Shown piece by piece: positions 1 to 9,286 of a stretch of DNA of 64,000 nt. Both the position numbers and the translations under genes were made by a program. Every line of letters begins with the position of its first letter. Within the stretch, counting starts at the first letter, position 1. Source of the DNA: SAR86 cluster bacterium. GTDB lineage: Bacteria; Pseudomonadota; Gammaproteobacteria; Magnimaribacterales; D2472. The stretch spans positions 924,170 through 988,169 of the forward strand of contig CP097973.1 in the NCBI GenBank assembly GCA_023703655.1, given 5' to 3'. The notes beneath the pieces are model-generated. The model was not told the origin of the DNA. It made no database searches and was given only the letters and a program-made list of their open reading frames with translations.

Positions 1-142
1 CAGTCTCTCCACTCATTGCCGAAACCACAATTATTGGAAATTCATTCAGGGAAGTTTTTTTAATAGTGTTGGCAACAGCTTTTATTCTTTCAATTGAACC
101 AAGTGATGTACCTCCAAACTTTTGAACGACAATATTTTTCAT
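1..142 (-). CDS. lysC: Aspartate kinase, N-terminal part (runs off window)
   Basis: Only the first 47 codons are present; the gene continues beyond base 1. The reverse strand from the ATG at 142 reads MKNIVVQKFGGTSLGS..., and KFGGTS is the conserved ATP/aspartate-binding motif of aspartokinases. A hydrophobic strand and an AMSGET stretch follow, as expected for the amino-acid kinase fold. Aspartokinase makes aspartyl phosphate, the first step to lysine, threonine and methionine; the next enzyme, Asd, is encoded at 28-29 kb. The gene lies 12 bases downstream of alaS on the same strand, the usual alaS-lysC order of gammaproteobacteria. The C-terminal ACT regulatory domains cannot be seen. Confidence 0.93.
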   Translation of the reverse strand, partial: MKNIVVQKFGGTSLGSIERIKAVANTIKKTSLNEFPIIVVSAMSGET

Positions 143-154
143 TGTATTAATATT

Positions 155-2728
155 TTAGAGCGAGGAGTTTATAACATCATCAATTGAATTCACAATACTT
201 TTTGGGTCAGTACTTTCAATAACACCCTGTGCAAAAATATCTTTGCCTCCTCCCTTACCCCCCAAAGATGCTATTATTTGGGACAATAGTTCCTTTGCAG
301 AGAAAGTGCCAACTTTTGCATCTACTACAGAAATAACGATTGATGATTTTTCTTTCCCAATACCAAAAATGATATGAGAATTTGAATTATTTTCTTGTTT
401 TAATATATCAGACTGGGCTCTTAAAATATTAATTTCGTCTTCATCAATTTGCATAATCTCAAATGATGCATTAGCAGATTTAATAATACTTTTTTTAATA
501 ACCTTTGGTTTAGAAACTTTAGCAGATTGATTTTTCCTTAATTGCTTATTTTCATCAATAATTTTTGTTAATTTTGAACTTATCTCACTAGCTGGCACTT
601 TTAGAAGTTTTTGTATTTCTCTTAGAGATTCCATAGAGTTATTGATTAAATTTAGTGCTTCTTTTCCTACAACTGCTTCAATTCTTCTAACGCCAGATGC
701 TACGCTTGACTCATTGGTAATAAAGAAAGTTCCTATATCTCCAGTCCTCTTTACATGTGTACCACCGCATAACTCAATTGAGAATTTATCTCCTAAATCA
801 ACAACTCTAACCTCATCATCATATTTCTCACCAAACATTGCCTCTGCCCCGCTTTCAATAGCGTCCTCAAGTTTCATAATGGTTGTAATTGCTTCTGTAT
901 CTTGCAAAATTACGTTGTTTACAATGTTTTGCACCTCATCTATTTCTTGTTGGGTTAGAGCTTTTGGATGACTAAAATCAAATCGTAATCTGTTTGCATC
1001 ATTTAATGATCCTTTCTGCGAGACATGTTTACCTAAGACTTGCTTGAGTGCAGCGTGAAGTAAATGTGTTGCAGAATGATGTGACATAATTTCTTTTCTT
1101 AGAGCCTGATTAATAGTTAAATCATACTCCTCATTAATCTCTATTGATCCAGTTATTACTTTAACATGATGTAAATATATCTTGCCTTGCTTTTTGCAAT
1201 CAGTTACTTCTGCTATATTATCATCACGTTTAAATCTTCCGTTATCACCAACCTGGCCTCCAGACTCGGCATAAAAAGGTGTATTTTTAAATATAACTAC
1301 ACCAGATTCACCTTCCTTAAGCATAGAAGTTGGCTGGTTGTTATTCCATAGAGAAATTATGCTCTCTTTGTTTAAATTATTTTTTTCGTATCCAATAAAA
1401 TTTGTTTCTGGCAATCCTTCGAGATTTAAATCTGCAGTCTGAAATTTCTCACCCTGCTTAGAAATCTCAATTTGCTGTTTCATGCATCGCTCAAATCCAA
1501 CTTCGTCCACTTGAAACCCCTCTTCTCTTGCAATATCTGCAGTTAGATCAATTGGAAAACCATATGTATCATGAAGCTTAAATGCCAAGTCGCCTGGAAT
1601 AAGCTTATTATTTAATTCTAAAATTTCCTTGTTAAGTATACTGATGCCTGTTTCAAGAGTACTAAAAAACTTTTTCTCTTCTTGGTGGATTGCATCTTCA
1701 ATAAGTTTTTTTGATTTAGCTAATTGAGGATATGCCTCACCCATTTCTTTCACAAGACAATCAACAAGCTTTGACATGAAAGGTGATCTAGCACCTAATT
1801 TATATCCGTGTCTTACAGCCCTGCGAAGAATTCTTCTTAAAACATAACCTCTACCTTCATTTGAAGGAAGGATCCCCTCGAGTAATAAAAATACTACAGA
1901 ACGGATATGATCTGCTATCACTTTGTGAGAAATTGCATCATTAACTTTTAATAAATTGTTCGAACTTTTTACTAAATTAGATAGTAAATCAGTATCATAA
2001 TTTGAGTTCACACCCTGCATAACGGCTGCAATTCTTTCCAAACCCATTCCAGTATCTACTGATGGCTTTGGCAATGGATTGAGCTTACCATCTGAGTCAC
2101 GATTAAATTGCATGAATACCAAATTCCATATTTCGATGTAGCGATCACCCTCATCTCCATCTTCTCCAGGTGGAGTACCCTGATAATCGCTACCATGATC
2201 AAAAAATATTTCAGAACAGGGGCCACATGGTCCGGTGTCACCCATAGCCCAAAAATTGTCTTTTTCACCGAGTCGAGCGACTCTTTTAGGATCAACTCCA
2301 ACTTTTTTTATCCAAATATCTTCAGCCTCGTCATCATCTTTGAAAACCGTTACCCAGAGTTTATCTTTTGGAATTTTTAATTCTTCTATTAAAAATTGCC
2401 ACGCAAATAATATTGCGTCTTCTTTGAAATAATCACCAAAACTAAAATTACCAAGCATCTCAAAAAATGTGTGGTGTCTCTCTGTATAACCTACATTTTC
2501 CAAATCATTATGCTTGCCGCCAGCCCTAATACAGCATTGAGAAGATGTTGCCCTAGCAAATTTCGATTGTTCCTGACCAAGGAATATATCTTTGAATTGC
2601 ACCATACCCGCATTAGTAAAGAGTAAAGTTTCATCGTTGGCCGGAATTAATGATGAAGACTTTATAATCTCGTGATTGTGATCTTCAAAATAGTTTAAAA
2701 ACCTTTTTCTAATTTCGTTAGCCTTCAT
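155..2728 (-). CDS. alaS: Alanyl-tRNA synthetase
   Basis: This cytoplasmic class II synthetase charges tRNA-Ala. The predicted protein is 857 residues, close to the E. coli enzyme (about 876). The N-terminal catalytic core carries TERHHTFFEMLGNFSFG. The editing domain has the zinc-binding HHSATHLLHAAL and CGGTHVKRTGDIG motifs, and the C-terminal DHHA1-type domain has GGKGGGKD. I chose the ATG at 2728 (MKANEIRKRF), which matches the family N-terminus, rather than the in-frame ATG six codons upstream at 2746. This start overlaps the end of the upstream hydrolase gene by 11 bases, so translation is probably coupled. lysC follows directly. Confidence 0.97.
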   Translation of the reverse strand: MKANEIRKRFLNYFEDHNHEIIKSSSLIPANDETLLFTNAGMVQFKDIFLGQEQSKFARATSSQCCIRAGGKHNDLENVGYTERHHTFFEMLGNFSFGDYFKEDAILFAWQFLIEELKIPKDKLWVTVFKDDDEAEDIWIKKVGVDPKRVARLGEKDNFWAMGDTGPCGPCSEIFFDHGSDYQGTPPGEDGDEGDRYIEIWNLVFMQFNRDSDGKLNPLPKPSVDTGMGLERIAAVMQGVNSNYDTDLLSNLVKSSNNLLKVNDAISHKVIADHIRSVVFLLLEGILPSNEGRGYVLRRILRRAVRHGYKLGARSPFMSKLVDCLVKEMGEAYPQLAKSKKLIEDAIHQEEKKFFSTLETGISILNKEILELNNKLIPGDLAFKLHDTYGFPIDLTADIAREEGFQVDEVGFERCMKQQIEISKQGEKFQTADLNLEGLPETNFIGYEKNNLNKESIISLWNNNQPTSMLKEGESGVVIFKNTPFYAESGGQVGDNGRFKRDDNIAEVTDCKKQGKIYLHHVKVITGSIEINEEYDLTINQALRKEIMSHHSATHLLHAALKQVLGKHVSQKGSLNDANRLRFDFSHPKALTQQEIDEVQNIVNNVILQDTEAITTIMKLEDAIESGAEAMFGEKYDDEVRVVDLGDKFSIELCGGTHVKRTGDIGTFFITNESSVASGVRRIEAVVGKEALNLINNSMESLREIQKLLKVPASEISSKLTKIIDENKQLRKNQSAKVSKPKVIKKSIIKSANASFEIMQIDEDEINILRAQSDILKQENNSNSHIIFGIGKEKSSIVISVVDAKVGTFSAKELLSQIIASLGGKGGGKDIFAQGVIESTDPKSIVNSIDDVINSSL

Positions 2729-3443
2729 TTTCAAAAACTCTCTCAAAGAAATCTTTCATAGAATTCCAAGACCTTTTGTCAGCTTGCTCATCATAGACAG
2801 TGCCAAAATCTTTATCGTTAGCATCTGGATTAGTGAAGGCATGCATTGCATTCCCATAGCTTATCAATTCCCAATTTGCATTTGATACATCCATTTCTTG
2901 AACAAAATTCGATACATCTTCTCTGCTTACCATTGGATCTTTATCACCATGACATATCAACAATTGAGTATTAATTTTATTGACAGGTAAATCGGATTTT
3001 TGAAGCAACCCATGAAATGAAACAATTCCTGAAAGATGTTGTCCTGATCGAGCAGCCTCAATAACAGCCATTCCACCAAAACAAAATCCAATTAATCCAA
3101 TTTTCGTTGCATCCACATAAGTTTGATTAGAGATAAACTCAACTGCACTCAAAATTCTTTGTCTAAGTAAGTTTCTATCTGCTACAAATGGTTCTATTAA
3201 ACCCTGATTTTGCTCAACAGATGATCCGTTCTTTTTGTTACCAAATAAATCAATAGAAAAACCAACATATCCTAGTTTTGATAGTTCTAAGGCTTTCTTA
3301 TCTTCAAATTCAGATCTGCCTTTCCAAGTATGTGCAACTAACACTGCAGGGAGCTTTTTCTCATTATTGGAAATAAAAGCTTTTCCGATGCATTTTACAT
3401 CTTCATCAAAATAACTAACTTCTTTGCCAGTTTGATCAAACAT
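2718..3443 (-). CDS. Dienelactone hydrolase family protein
   Basis: A 241-residue soluble alpha/beta hydrolase of the dienelactone hydrolase (DLH) family. The Cys-Asp-His triad typical of DLH is visible: Cys in GFCFGGMAV (about residue 120), Asp in CHGDKDPMV and His in GNAMHAFTNPDA. Family members hydrolyse dienelactones or other small esters and thioesters; the substrate here is unknown. The gene overlaps the upstream carbonic-anhydrase-like gene by 8 bases and alaS by 11 bases, so it sits in a tight minus-strand operon. Nothing around it indicates an aromatic ring-cleavage pathway, so a general carboxylesterase role is as likely as true dienelactone hydrolysis. Confidence 0.88.
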   Translation of the reverse strand: MFDQTGKEVSYFDEDVKCIGKAFISNNEKKLPAVLVAHTWKGRSEFEDKKALELSKLGYVGFSIDLFGNKKNGSSVEQNQGLIEPFVADRNLLRQRILSAVEFISNQTYVDATKIGLIGFCFGGMAVIEAARSGQHLSGIVSFHGLLQKSDLPVNKINTQLLICHGDKDPMVSREDVSNFVQEMDVSNANWELISYGNAMHAFTNPDANDKDFGTVYDEQADKRSWNSMKDFFERVFENEG

Positions 3444-3951
3444 TTAATGATTTGTACCGCTTATAATTTTGAACATAGAACTCCGCATTCATCTTTGTTA
3501 ATTCTTGTTCTTCAGGCGTTAATTCCCGTTTTATTTTACCTGGCATACCCATAACCATTGAACCATCCGGAATAATTGTCCCTTCAGTAATCAATGCTTT
3601 AGCTCCAATAATACAATTCTTACCAACAATTACATTATTTAAAATAACTGCGCCAATTCCGACTAATGAGCCGGAGCCTATTTTACAGCCATGAAGCATC
3701 ACCATATGACCCACAGTTACATTATCTTCAACAATGCACGGACAGCCTGGGTCAGTGTGTAATACAGAGTTATCTTGAATGTTTGACCCATCACCAATAA
3801 TGATAGGTTCATTGTCTCCTCTTATAGTGGAATTAAACCAAATACTTGATTTATCTCCTAATTGAACGTCTCCGATCACGCTTGCTGATGGTGCAATCCA
3901 AAAATCATCAGTACGCGTTGAAAGTTTTTTGTCTGCAAGCCCTATTATCAT
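3436..3951 (-). CDS. Gamma-carbonic anhydrase family protein (YrdA-like)
   Basis: A 171-residue left-handed beta-helix protein with hexapeptide-repeat spacing (I/V/L-G-x4 periodicity) through most of its length. The metal-binding histidines of the gamma-class carbonic anhydrase/YrdA/PaaY family are present in VLHTDPG and VGHMVMLHGC. Family members are zinc-dependent trimers, some with carbonic anhydrase or thioesterase-linked activity, many uncharacterised. The start is one base below the stop region of the Nudix gene (3952), and the gene overlaps the following hydrolase gene by 8 bases. The exact reaction cannot be assigned from sequence alone. Confidence 0.9.
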   Translation of the reverse strand: MIIGLADKKLSTRTDDFWIAPSASVIGDVQLGDKSSIWFNSTIRGDNEPIIIGDGSNIQDNSVLHTDPGCPCIVEDNVTVGHMVMLHGCKIGSGSLVGIGAVILNNVIVGKNCIIGAKALITEGTIIPDGSMVMGMPGKIKRELTPEEQELTKMNAEFYVQNYKRYKSLNV

Positions 3952-4530
3952 TTAGCCTTCTTCAACTCCTATATTCGTATTAAAACAAATATTTAAAAAA
4001 TTAGTGGTAATCATAGCTGTAAGTCCCCAAATCTTGAAATTTTTGTACTGCCACTGAGGTACAAGCCAACGTTTTCCATGTTTTTCAACGATATCTTTCT
4101 GAAGATTCTTTTTATTTATCAAAAATGAGATAGGAACAGTGAAAACTGCCTCAATTTCCTCATTTGGTAAAAATTGCGGCTCTTTATTAATACTAAAAAT
4201 AATTGGATTTACTTCAATATTATGTCTTGAAACAAGGTAATCCAGTCTACCTAAGAATTCGGCATCATTCACATTAAGTCCAATTTCTTCATTAGCCTCT
4301 CTTAGTGCTGTTTTTTCAAGACTAGCATCTATTTCATCTCTTTTACCGCCTGGAAAACTAACTTCACCAGAATGAGTGCTTAACTTAGATGATCGCAAAG
4401 TATAGATAATTTCTGTATCCTCATTTGGGTTATTTGCATTCAATATGCCTATTAAAACTGCAGCTTGAGGAAGATCAGTAGAATCTGAGATATGTTGTGA
4501 TTCGAGTTTATTAGTTATTTCCTTTATCAT
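3952..4530 (-). CDS. Nudix hydrolase, CoA pyrophosphatase type
   Basis: A 192-residue Nudix protein. The Nudix box starts at the GG of FPGGKRDEID (about residue 60) and continues to LREANEEIGL, giving the G-x5-E-x7-RE-x2-EE-x-G pattern that binds Mg2+. The stretch just before it, TLRSSKLSTHSGEVSFPGG, matches the region specific to CoA/acyl-CoA pyrophosphatases (NudL type), which cleave CoA to phosphopantetheine and 3',5'-ADP. The length fits NudL proteins. The gene is first in the minus-strand group running to lysC and is divergent from another Nudix gene 51 bases away, so a bidirectional promoter region is likely at 4531-4581. Confidence 0.9.
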   Translation of the reverse strand: MIKEITNKLESQHISDSTDLPQAAVLIGILNANNPNEDTEIIYTLRSSKLSTHSGEVSFPGGKRDEIDASLEKTALREANEEIGLNVNDAEFLGRLDYLVSRHNIEVNPIIFSINKEPQFLPNEEIEAVFTVPISFLINKKNLQKDIVEKHGKRWLVPQWQYKNFKIWGLTAMITTNFLNICFNTNIGVEEG

Positions 4531-4581
4531 GCTCTAAGTTTAACTGCTAATAAAAATTAATTCTCACGTTAAGGAAGTAAA

Positions 4582-5115
4582 TTGAAATTTTGTTCAAAGT
4601 GTGGAAGTTCTAATATAGAGTTCAAAGTTCCTCCTGATGATAATCTAAGAAGATATTGTTGTAATGATTGCAATAGCATTTTTTATTCAAATCCAAATAT
4701 TGTGGTTGGCTCGCTTTGTACTTTTGAAGATAAAATTTTACTTTGTAAGAGAAACATTCAACCACGTTTAGGAATGTGGACTTTGCCTGCTGGCTTTTTT
4801 GAAAATTCTGAAACTCTTAAGGATGGTGCTATTAGAGAAACTTTTGAGGAAACCGGAGCAGATATTAAGAACCTTCAACCTTATTCGCTATTTAGCCTAA
4901 CACACATCAGTCAAGTTCATTTCTTTTATTTGGCTGATCTTGTTGAACCAAATTATGGTCCTACAGCTGAATCATCTGAAGTTGAGTTATTCACTGAAGA
5001 AGATATTCCTTGGGATGAAATAGCATTCCCTACAGTTTACAAAACATTGAAGTATTTCTTAGAAGATCGAAAAAAAGGTAATTTTCCTTTTAGAGAAGAG
5101 GCTATCAAACTTTAA
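4582..5115 (+). CDS. Nudix hydrolase with N-terminal zinc ribbon
   Basis: A 177-residue protein. It opens with a four-cysteine zinc ribbon (CSKCGSSN ... CCNDC, residues 4-30) followed by a Nudix domain with the box in AGFFENSETLKDGAIRETFE and EETGADI. This layout is that of the zinc-ribbon Nudix group, related to the NudC NADH pyrophosphatase layout but shorter; the substrate is unknown. The start is TTG at 4582, preceded by an AAGGAAG ribosome-binding site at 4571-4577, which supports it. The 3' end overlaps the convergent small gene by 11 bases. Confidence 0.88.
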   Translation: MKFCSKCGSSNIEFKVPPDDNLRRYCCNDCNSIFYSNPNIVVGSLCTFEDKILLCKRNIQPRLGMWTLPAGFFENSETLKDGAIRETFEETGADIKNLQPYSLFSLTHISQVHFFYLADLVEPNYGPTAESSEVELFTEEDIPWDEIAFPTVYKTLKYFLEDRKKGNFPFREEAIKL

Positions 5116-5419
5116 CCTTAACAAATTCATAAGCTGGATGTTCGTAAGGATGATTTTCTAAAAGAGTGTTCCTAGCGATTTCAATGGAATTCTCAGGACA
5201 TAATATTTCAACTCTAAATTCTTGAATCCTTGAAAGTTTCCCAACGTCACCAAGGGTGGGGTTTGATAAATCTTCAGGTAAAAATTGTCCTGTTCCTTCA
5301 ACTTCCCAAGCGCAACAAGAATAATTGCCTTGTACACCGCAACCAATATCAAACAACGAATTTTTTGTAAGTTCAAGATGCGATCTTGGTACAAAATATA
5401 TTAATTTATACTTTGTCAC
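5105..5419 (-). CDS. NIF3/YqfO insert-domain-like small protein
   Basis: A protein of about 104 residues resembling the stand-alone version of the CutA/PII-like insert domain found in NIF3/YqfO proteins (COG3323 type). It has a beta-alpha-beta start (YKLIYFVPRSHLELTKNSLF), a GVQGNYSCCAWEVEGTGQF core and an ENHPYEHPAYEFVKV end. The HPYEHPAYE motif is characteristic of that group. I prefer the GTG at 5419 (VTKYKLIYF), which overlaps the purL 3' end by 14 bases; an in-frame ATG at 5434 would overlap it by 29. It is probably cotranscribed with purL. The function of the family is not established. Confidence 0.8.
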   Translation of the reverse strand: MTKYKLIYFVPRSHLELTKNSLFDIGCGVQGNYSCCAWEVEGTGQFLPEDLSNPTLGDVGKLSRIQEFRVEILCPENSIEIARNTLLENHPYEHPAYEFVKVKV

Positions 5420-8400
5420 AAAATTTCCTTGCATTGAGAAACATTTGCATCCATGGTGAGTATTCTCTCAGGTGAGACGGCTGCCATGACAATTGCGATT
5501 TACGAAATACTCTTTCGGGATGAGGCATCATAATTGTGACTCTTCCATTTGCAGCTGTAAACGCGGTAATACCATCTTCTGTACCATTAGGATTCATGGG
5601 GTAGGATTTTGTAGGTTTGCCATTAGCTTCACAAAAACTCATTGCAACCATATTCTTTTTTTTGAGGTCTTTTATTTGCTGTGTTGAAAGATCAGCTTTG
5701 CCCTCTCCATGAGCAACTGCAACTGGAATCAACCAGTCGTGCATATCTTTTAACAAGATTGAATCTGATTTTACAATTCTAATTTGTGAGAGACGTGCCT
5801 CAAATTGATCTGAGTCATTTTTGATAAAGTTTGGCCAAATCTCTGCTCCTGGGATGAGTTCTTTGATTTGTGAAAACATTTGACAACCATTACACACGCC
5901 AAGAGCGAATTTTTTTTCATCTTCAAAAAATAATTTAAAAGCATTTTTTGCATTTGAATTATATTTTATAGTTGACGCCCAACCGATGCCTGCTCCTAAA
6001 ACATCACCATAAGAAAAGCCACCACAAGCAATCAGTCCAGAAAATGAACTTAAGTCTTCCTGGCCACAAATGATGTCTTGCATATGAACGTCTACAGCAT
6101 CAAAACCTGCGAAGGTAAATGCTGCAGCCATTTCAATATGGCCATTTACACCTTGCTCTCTTAAAATAGCAACTTTTGGTTTAGATTCATTGTTAAATAC
6201 AGGTAATTCTTGCGAGAACTGAAAATTATCTTCACAAACTAGAGAATATATTTCGGGAAATTCTAATGCATTATGCTCTGCAATAGCTGAAGATGGATTA
6301 TCTCTTAACTTCCTAACTTCCAGAGAATTTTCTGACCAAATTTTCTCTAAATCATAGATTTTTTTATCCAATAATAGTTTCTTATCCTTATCAAAAATTT
6401 TAATATCCTTAGATTTGCTGATTTGAGCACACTCATAAATTACACATCCAATTGCTTCAAGTTCTGCGAAAAACTCTTTCTTTATATTACTTAATTGAAC
6501 AACAATTCCTAACTCCTCAGAAAAAAGCTCATCAAGATTATTATTTTTGTACTTAGAAAAATTTATATTGAGCCCAACTTTATTTGTAAAACTTAATTCA
6601 CATAAAGAAGTAATTAGTCCCCCATCAGAAATATCATGCAAAGATGTGATAAGTCCACATTTGATAAATTTCTGAATGATCTTAAAAAATTGTAAGAATT
6701 GGTAAGTATCATCAAGGTCAGGAGTTTCAGAATGATCATAATTCTTAACAAAGGATAGAATTGAACACCCTAACCTACGTTTATTATTTAATCTTATACA
6801 ATATAAAGATTGGGATGCATTTGAGCGCAATTCAGTAGTTATTGCAGCTGATACATCTGGTACCTTTGCGAGTCCAGTTAAAATTCCTGATAAAGGGCTT
6901 ACAACTGAATAATCTTTATGATTTTCATTCCAGTCTGTTCTCATCGACATAGAGTCCTTCCCAACTGGTATTGCAACCCCTAATTCACAGCAGATTTCAG
7001 AAAGAGCTTTTACTCCCTCTATAAGATCAAGGTTATTATCGTTCTCGCCAGATGCAGCCATCCAGTTTGCTGATAAAACAACTTTACTGATATTTGTAAT
7101 AGGAACTGATATTAAATTAAGTATTAATTCACCAAATGCCATTCGTAATGATGCACTAGGATTAAATATTGCTATTTGAGGTTTCTCTCCAATTGCTGCA
7201 ACTTCGCCACGTTTTGAATTAAATGAGGAGCTACTAAGTGCATAGTTTGATGTTGGCACCTGATATCTACCAACCATTTGATCTCTTACAGTTAGCCCCC
7301 CAACACTTCTGTCACCGATCGTTATCAAAAACTGCTTGGATGAAACTGAAGGATGTCTTAACACTAACTCTAGATCATCTTCTAGGTCTATCTTGGGTTC
7401 TAAAGTTTCAAATTCTTTAGTATTTTTTGTCACTATTTTTATTTTGGTTTTTGGTAAGTCTCCAAATAGCATTCCTAACGGTACATCCACATGCGATGTT
7501 AGACCATCTATGAGTTTTATACTCTTTTCATTAACTGTCTTGCCAACCACAGAGAATGGGCACCTCTCTCTTTTACATATTGATTTAAAATCCTCTAAAT
7601 CATTTTCACCTATTGCAAGAACATACCTTTCTTGAGCCTCATTACACCAAATCTCCATAGGTGTCATATTCTTGTCTGCAACCGGAATTGCATTAAAATC
7701 AATTTCAATGCCAAGGTTCGTATCATTCGCAAGCTCCGGTATTGCATTGGACAAACCACCTGCTCCAACATCATGAATAAATTTAATAATGTTCTCATCT
7801 TTGCATGTACAGGAATTAATTACTTCTTGACAACGTCTTTCCATTTCAGCATTGTCTCTTTGCACGGAAGCATAATCTAAACTTTCATCGCTCTCACCAG
7901 ATGACATTGATGATGCAGCTCCTCCTCCAAGTCCAATCAACATTGATGGTCCTCCGATTACAACTATGAGGAAATTTTCAGTAATCACTCCCTTCAGGCT
8001 ATCTCGCGATTTAATCGTACCAATGCCTCCAGCTAACATTATTGGTTTATGGTATCCAAAAGCTCTGTTATTAATAAAAGCAGTTTCCAAGACCCTAAAA
8101 TAACCAAGCGTACATGGCCTTCCGAATTCATTATTGAATGATGCAGCTCCTATTGGTGCCTCAATCATTATTTGGAGTGGAGAAGCTATTCTATTAGGCA
8201 ATAAAAGTGTTTTCTCCCAATTATTTTTTTCATTAACACGTAAATTTGAAACGTTAAACCCAACAATTCCAAACTTTGGTTTAGCTCCAGTACCAGTCGC
8301 ACCTTCATCTCTAATTTCTCCTCCCGAACCTGTCGCTGCACCTGGAAATGGTGAAATTGCTGTTGGATGATTATGAGTTTCAACTTTAATGATTGAATTT

Positions 8401-9227
8401 AACTCATATTCCTTTTCTAAATATAGATTGTTATTTGAAGGCTCTAAAACTTTCTCTCTTGTGCCTTTAATGACTGCAGAATTATCTTTGTAGGCTGAAA
8501 TTAGTTCATGTGAATTTTTTTTACTAGTATCTTTAATCAACTCGAAAAGTGATTTTTCTTCCTTAATATTATCGATTTCCCATTCGGCGTTAAAAATTTT
8601 ATGTCTGCAATGCTCTGAGTTGGCTTGTGCAAACATCATTAATTCAGCAGCTGATGGATTTCTACCAACAGAAGAATAAAATTTATGAAGATACTCTATT
8701 TCTTCCTCTGATAGTGCTAATCCAAGATTAATGTTAGCTTCAACAAGTGCTTTAATGCCATGTATTTGAAAATCAATTGAGTATTCATCATTTTTGCTAG
8801 TTGGTTCAAAGAAATCCAAAGGTAATTCAAAAAAGATATCTTGGGTCATACGATCATAGATACCTGTAAGATCAACATCTTTTTCAACAACAATATTAGT
8901 AAAATAACCAAAGAATTTTTCTACTGAAATATTAGTTTGGCCACATATCGTAAATATTTCTCGCGTTTTTGATGACCATGGTGAAATAGTGCCAACTCTT
9001 GGACCAATAAAAAAAGTTGGAATAAGGTCTAGATCTTGTGCATTTAAAATCTCACAAATTTTATCTTTATCTAGACTATTTTTAGATTTAATAAGAAAGA
9101 ACTCTTTGATTTCAAAATCTTTGATTTGTAAATCAAGAATTGAACTTAATCTACTTTGTTGACGCTCTTCATTAGATCGAGAAAAAGCTATGTTGCCTTG
9201 TAAAAAAATTTTAGAAAAGTTTGGCAC
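5406..9227 (-). CDS. purL: Phosphoribosylformylglycinamidine synthase
   Basis: A 1273-residue single-chain enzyme (E. coli PurL about 1295) that converts FGAR to FGAM in purine synthesis, using ATP and glutamine. The synthetase half has the conserved KVETHNHPTAISPFPGAATG and GGAASSMSSG motifs. The C-terminal glutaminase domain has the nucleophile Cys in LGVCNGCQMFSQ and the PHPERVFR histidine-glutamate. Being the long fused form, it fits a gammaproteobacterium rather than a separate PurL/PurQ/PurS system. It stands 60 bases downstream of uvrB on the same strand, so it may have its own promoter. purF, another gene of the pathway, is at 20-21.7 kb. Confidence 0.98.
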   Translation of the reverse strand: MPNFSKIFLQGNIAFSRSNEERQQSRLSSILDLQIKDFEIKEFFLIKSKNSLDKDKICEILNAQDLDLIPTFFIGPRVGTISPWSSKTREIFTICGQTNISVEKFFGYFTNIVVEKDVDLTGIYDRMTQDIFFELPLDFFEPTSKNDEYSIDFQIHGIKALVEANINLGLALSEEEIEYLHKFYSSVGRNPSAAELMMFAQANSEHCRHKIFNAEWEIDNIKEEKSLFELIKDTSKKNSHELISAYKDNSAVIKGTREKVLEPSNNNLYLEKEYELNSIIKVETHNHPTAISPFPGAATGSGGEIRDEGATGTGAKPKFGIVGFNVSNLRVNEKNNWEKTLLLPNRIASPLQIMIEAPIGAASFNNEFGRPCTLGYFRVLETAFINNRAFGYHKPIMLAGGIGTIKSRDSLKGVITENFLIVVIGGPSMLIGLGGGAASSMSSGESDESLDYASVQRDNAEMERRCQEVINSCTCKDENIIKFIHDVGAGGLSNAIPELANDTNLGIEIDFNAIPVADKNMTPMEIWCNEAQERYVLAIGENDLEDFKSICKRERCPFSVVGKTVNEKSIKLIDGLTSHVDVPLGMLFGDLPKTKIKIVTKNTKEFETLEPKIDLEDDLELVLRHPSVSSKQFLITIGDRSVGGLTVRDQMVGRYQVPTSNYALSSSSFNSKRGEVAAIGEKPQIAIFNPSASLRMAFGELILNLISVPITNISKVVLSANWMAASGENDNNLDLIEGVKALSEICCELGVAIPVGKDSMSMRTDWNENHKDYSVVSPLSGILTGLAKVPDVSAAITTELRSNASQSLYCIRLNNKRRLGCSILSFVKNYDHSETPDLDDTYQFLQFFKIIQKFIKCGLITSLHDISDGGLITSLCELSFTNKVGLNINFSKYKNNNLDELFSEELGIVVQLSNIKKEFFAELEAIGCVIYECAQISKSKDIKIFDKDKKLLLDKKIYDLEKIWSENSLEVRKLRDNPSSAIAEHNALEFPEIYSLVCEDNFQFSQELPVFNNESKPKVAILREQGVNGHIEMAAAFTFAGFDAVDVHMQDIICGQEDLSSFSGLIACGGFSYGDVLGAGIGWASTIKYNSNAKNAFKLFFEDEKKFALGVCNGCQMFSQIKELIPGAEIWPNFIKNDSDQFEARLSQIRIVKSDSILLKDMHDWLIPVAVAHGEGKADLSTQQIKDLKKKNMVAMSFCEANGKPTKSYPMNPNGTEDGITAFTAANGRVTIMMPHPERVFRKSQLSWQPSHLREYSPWMQMFLNARKFCDKV

Positions 9228-9286
9228 TCTTAAATTAATTGATCAATTAATATTATATGTTGGCAAAATTATGAATAAAGCTTTTA

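Noticed and set aside
642..971. Plus-strand open frame of 109 codons inside alaS
   Set aside because: It is antisense to strongly conserved alaS editing-domain sequence, and its protein has low-complexity serine-rich composition typical of a shadow frame.
4531..4581. Riboswitch or leader RNA between the divergent Nudix genes
   Set aside because: The gap is only 51 bases and has no extended stem; it is just a promoter-sized region.
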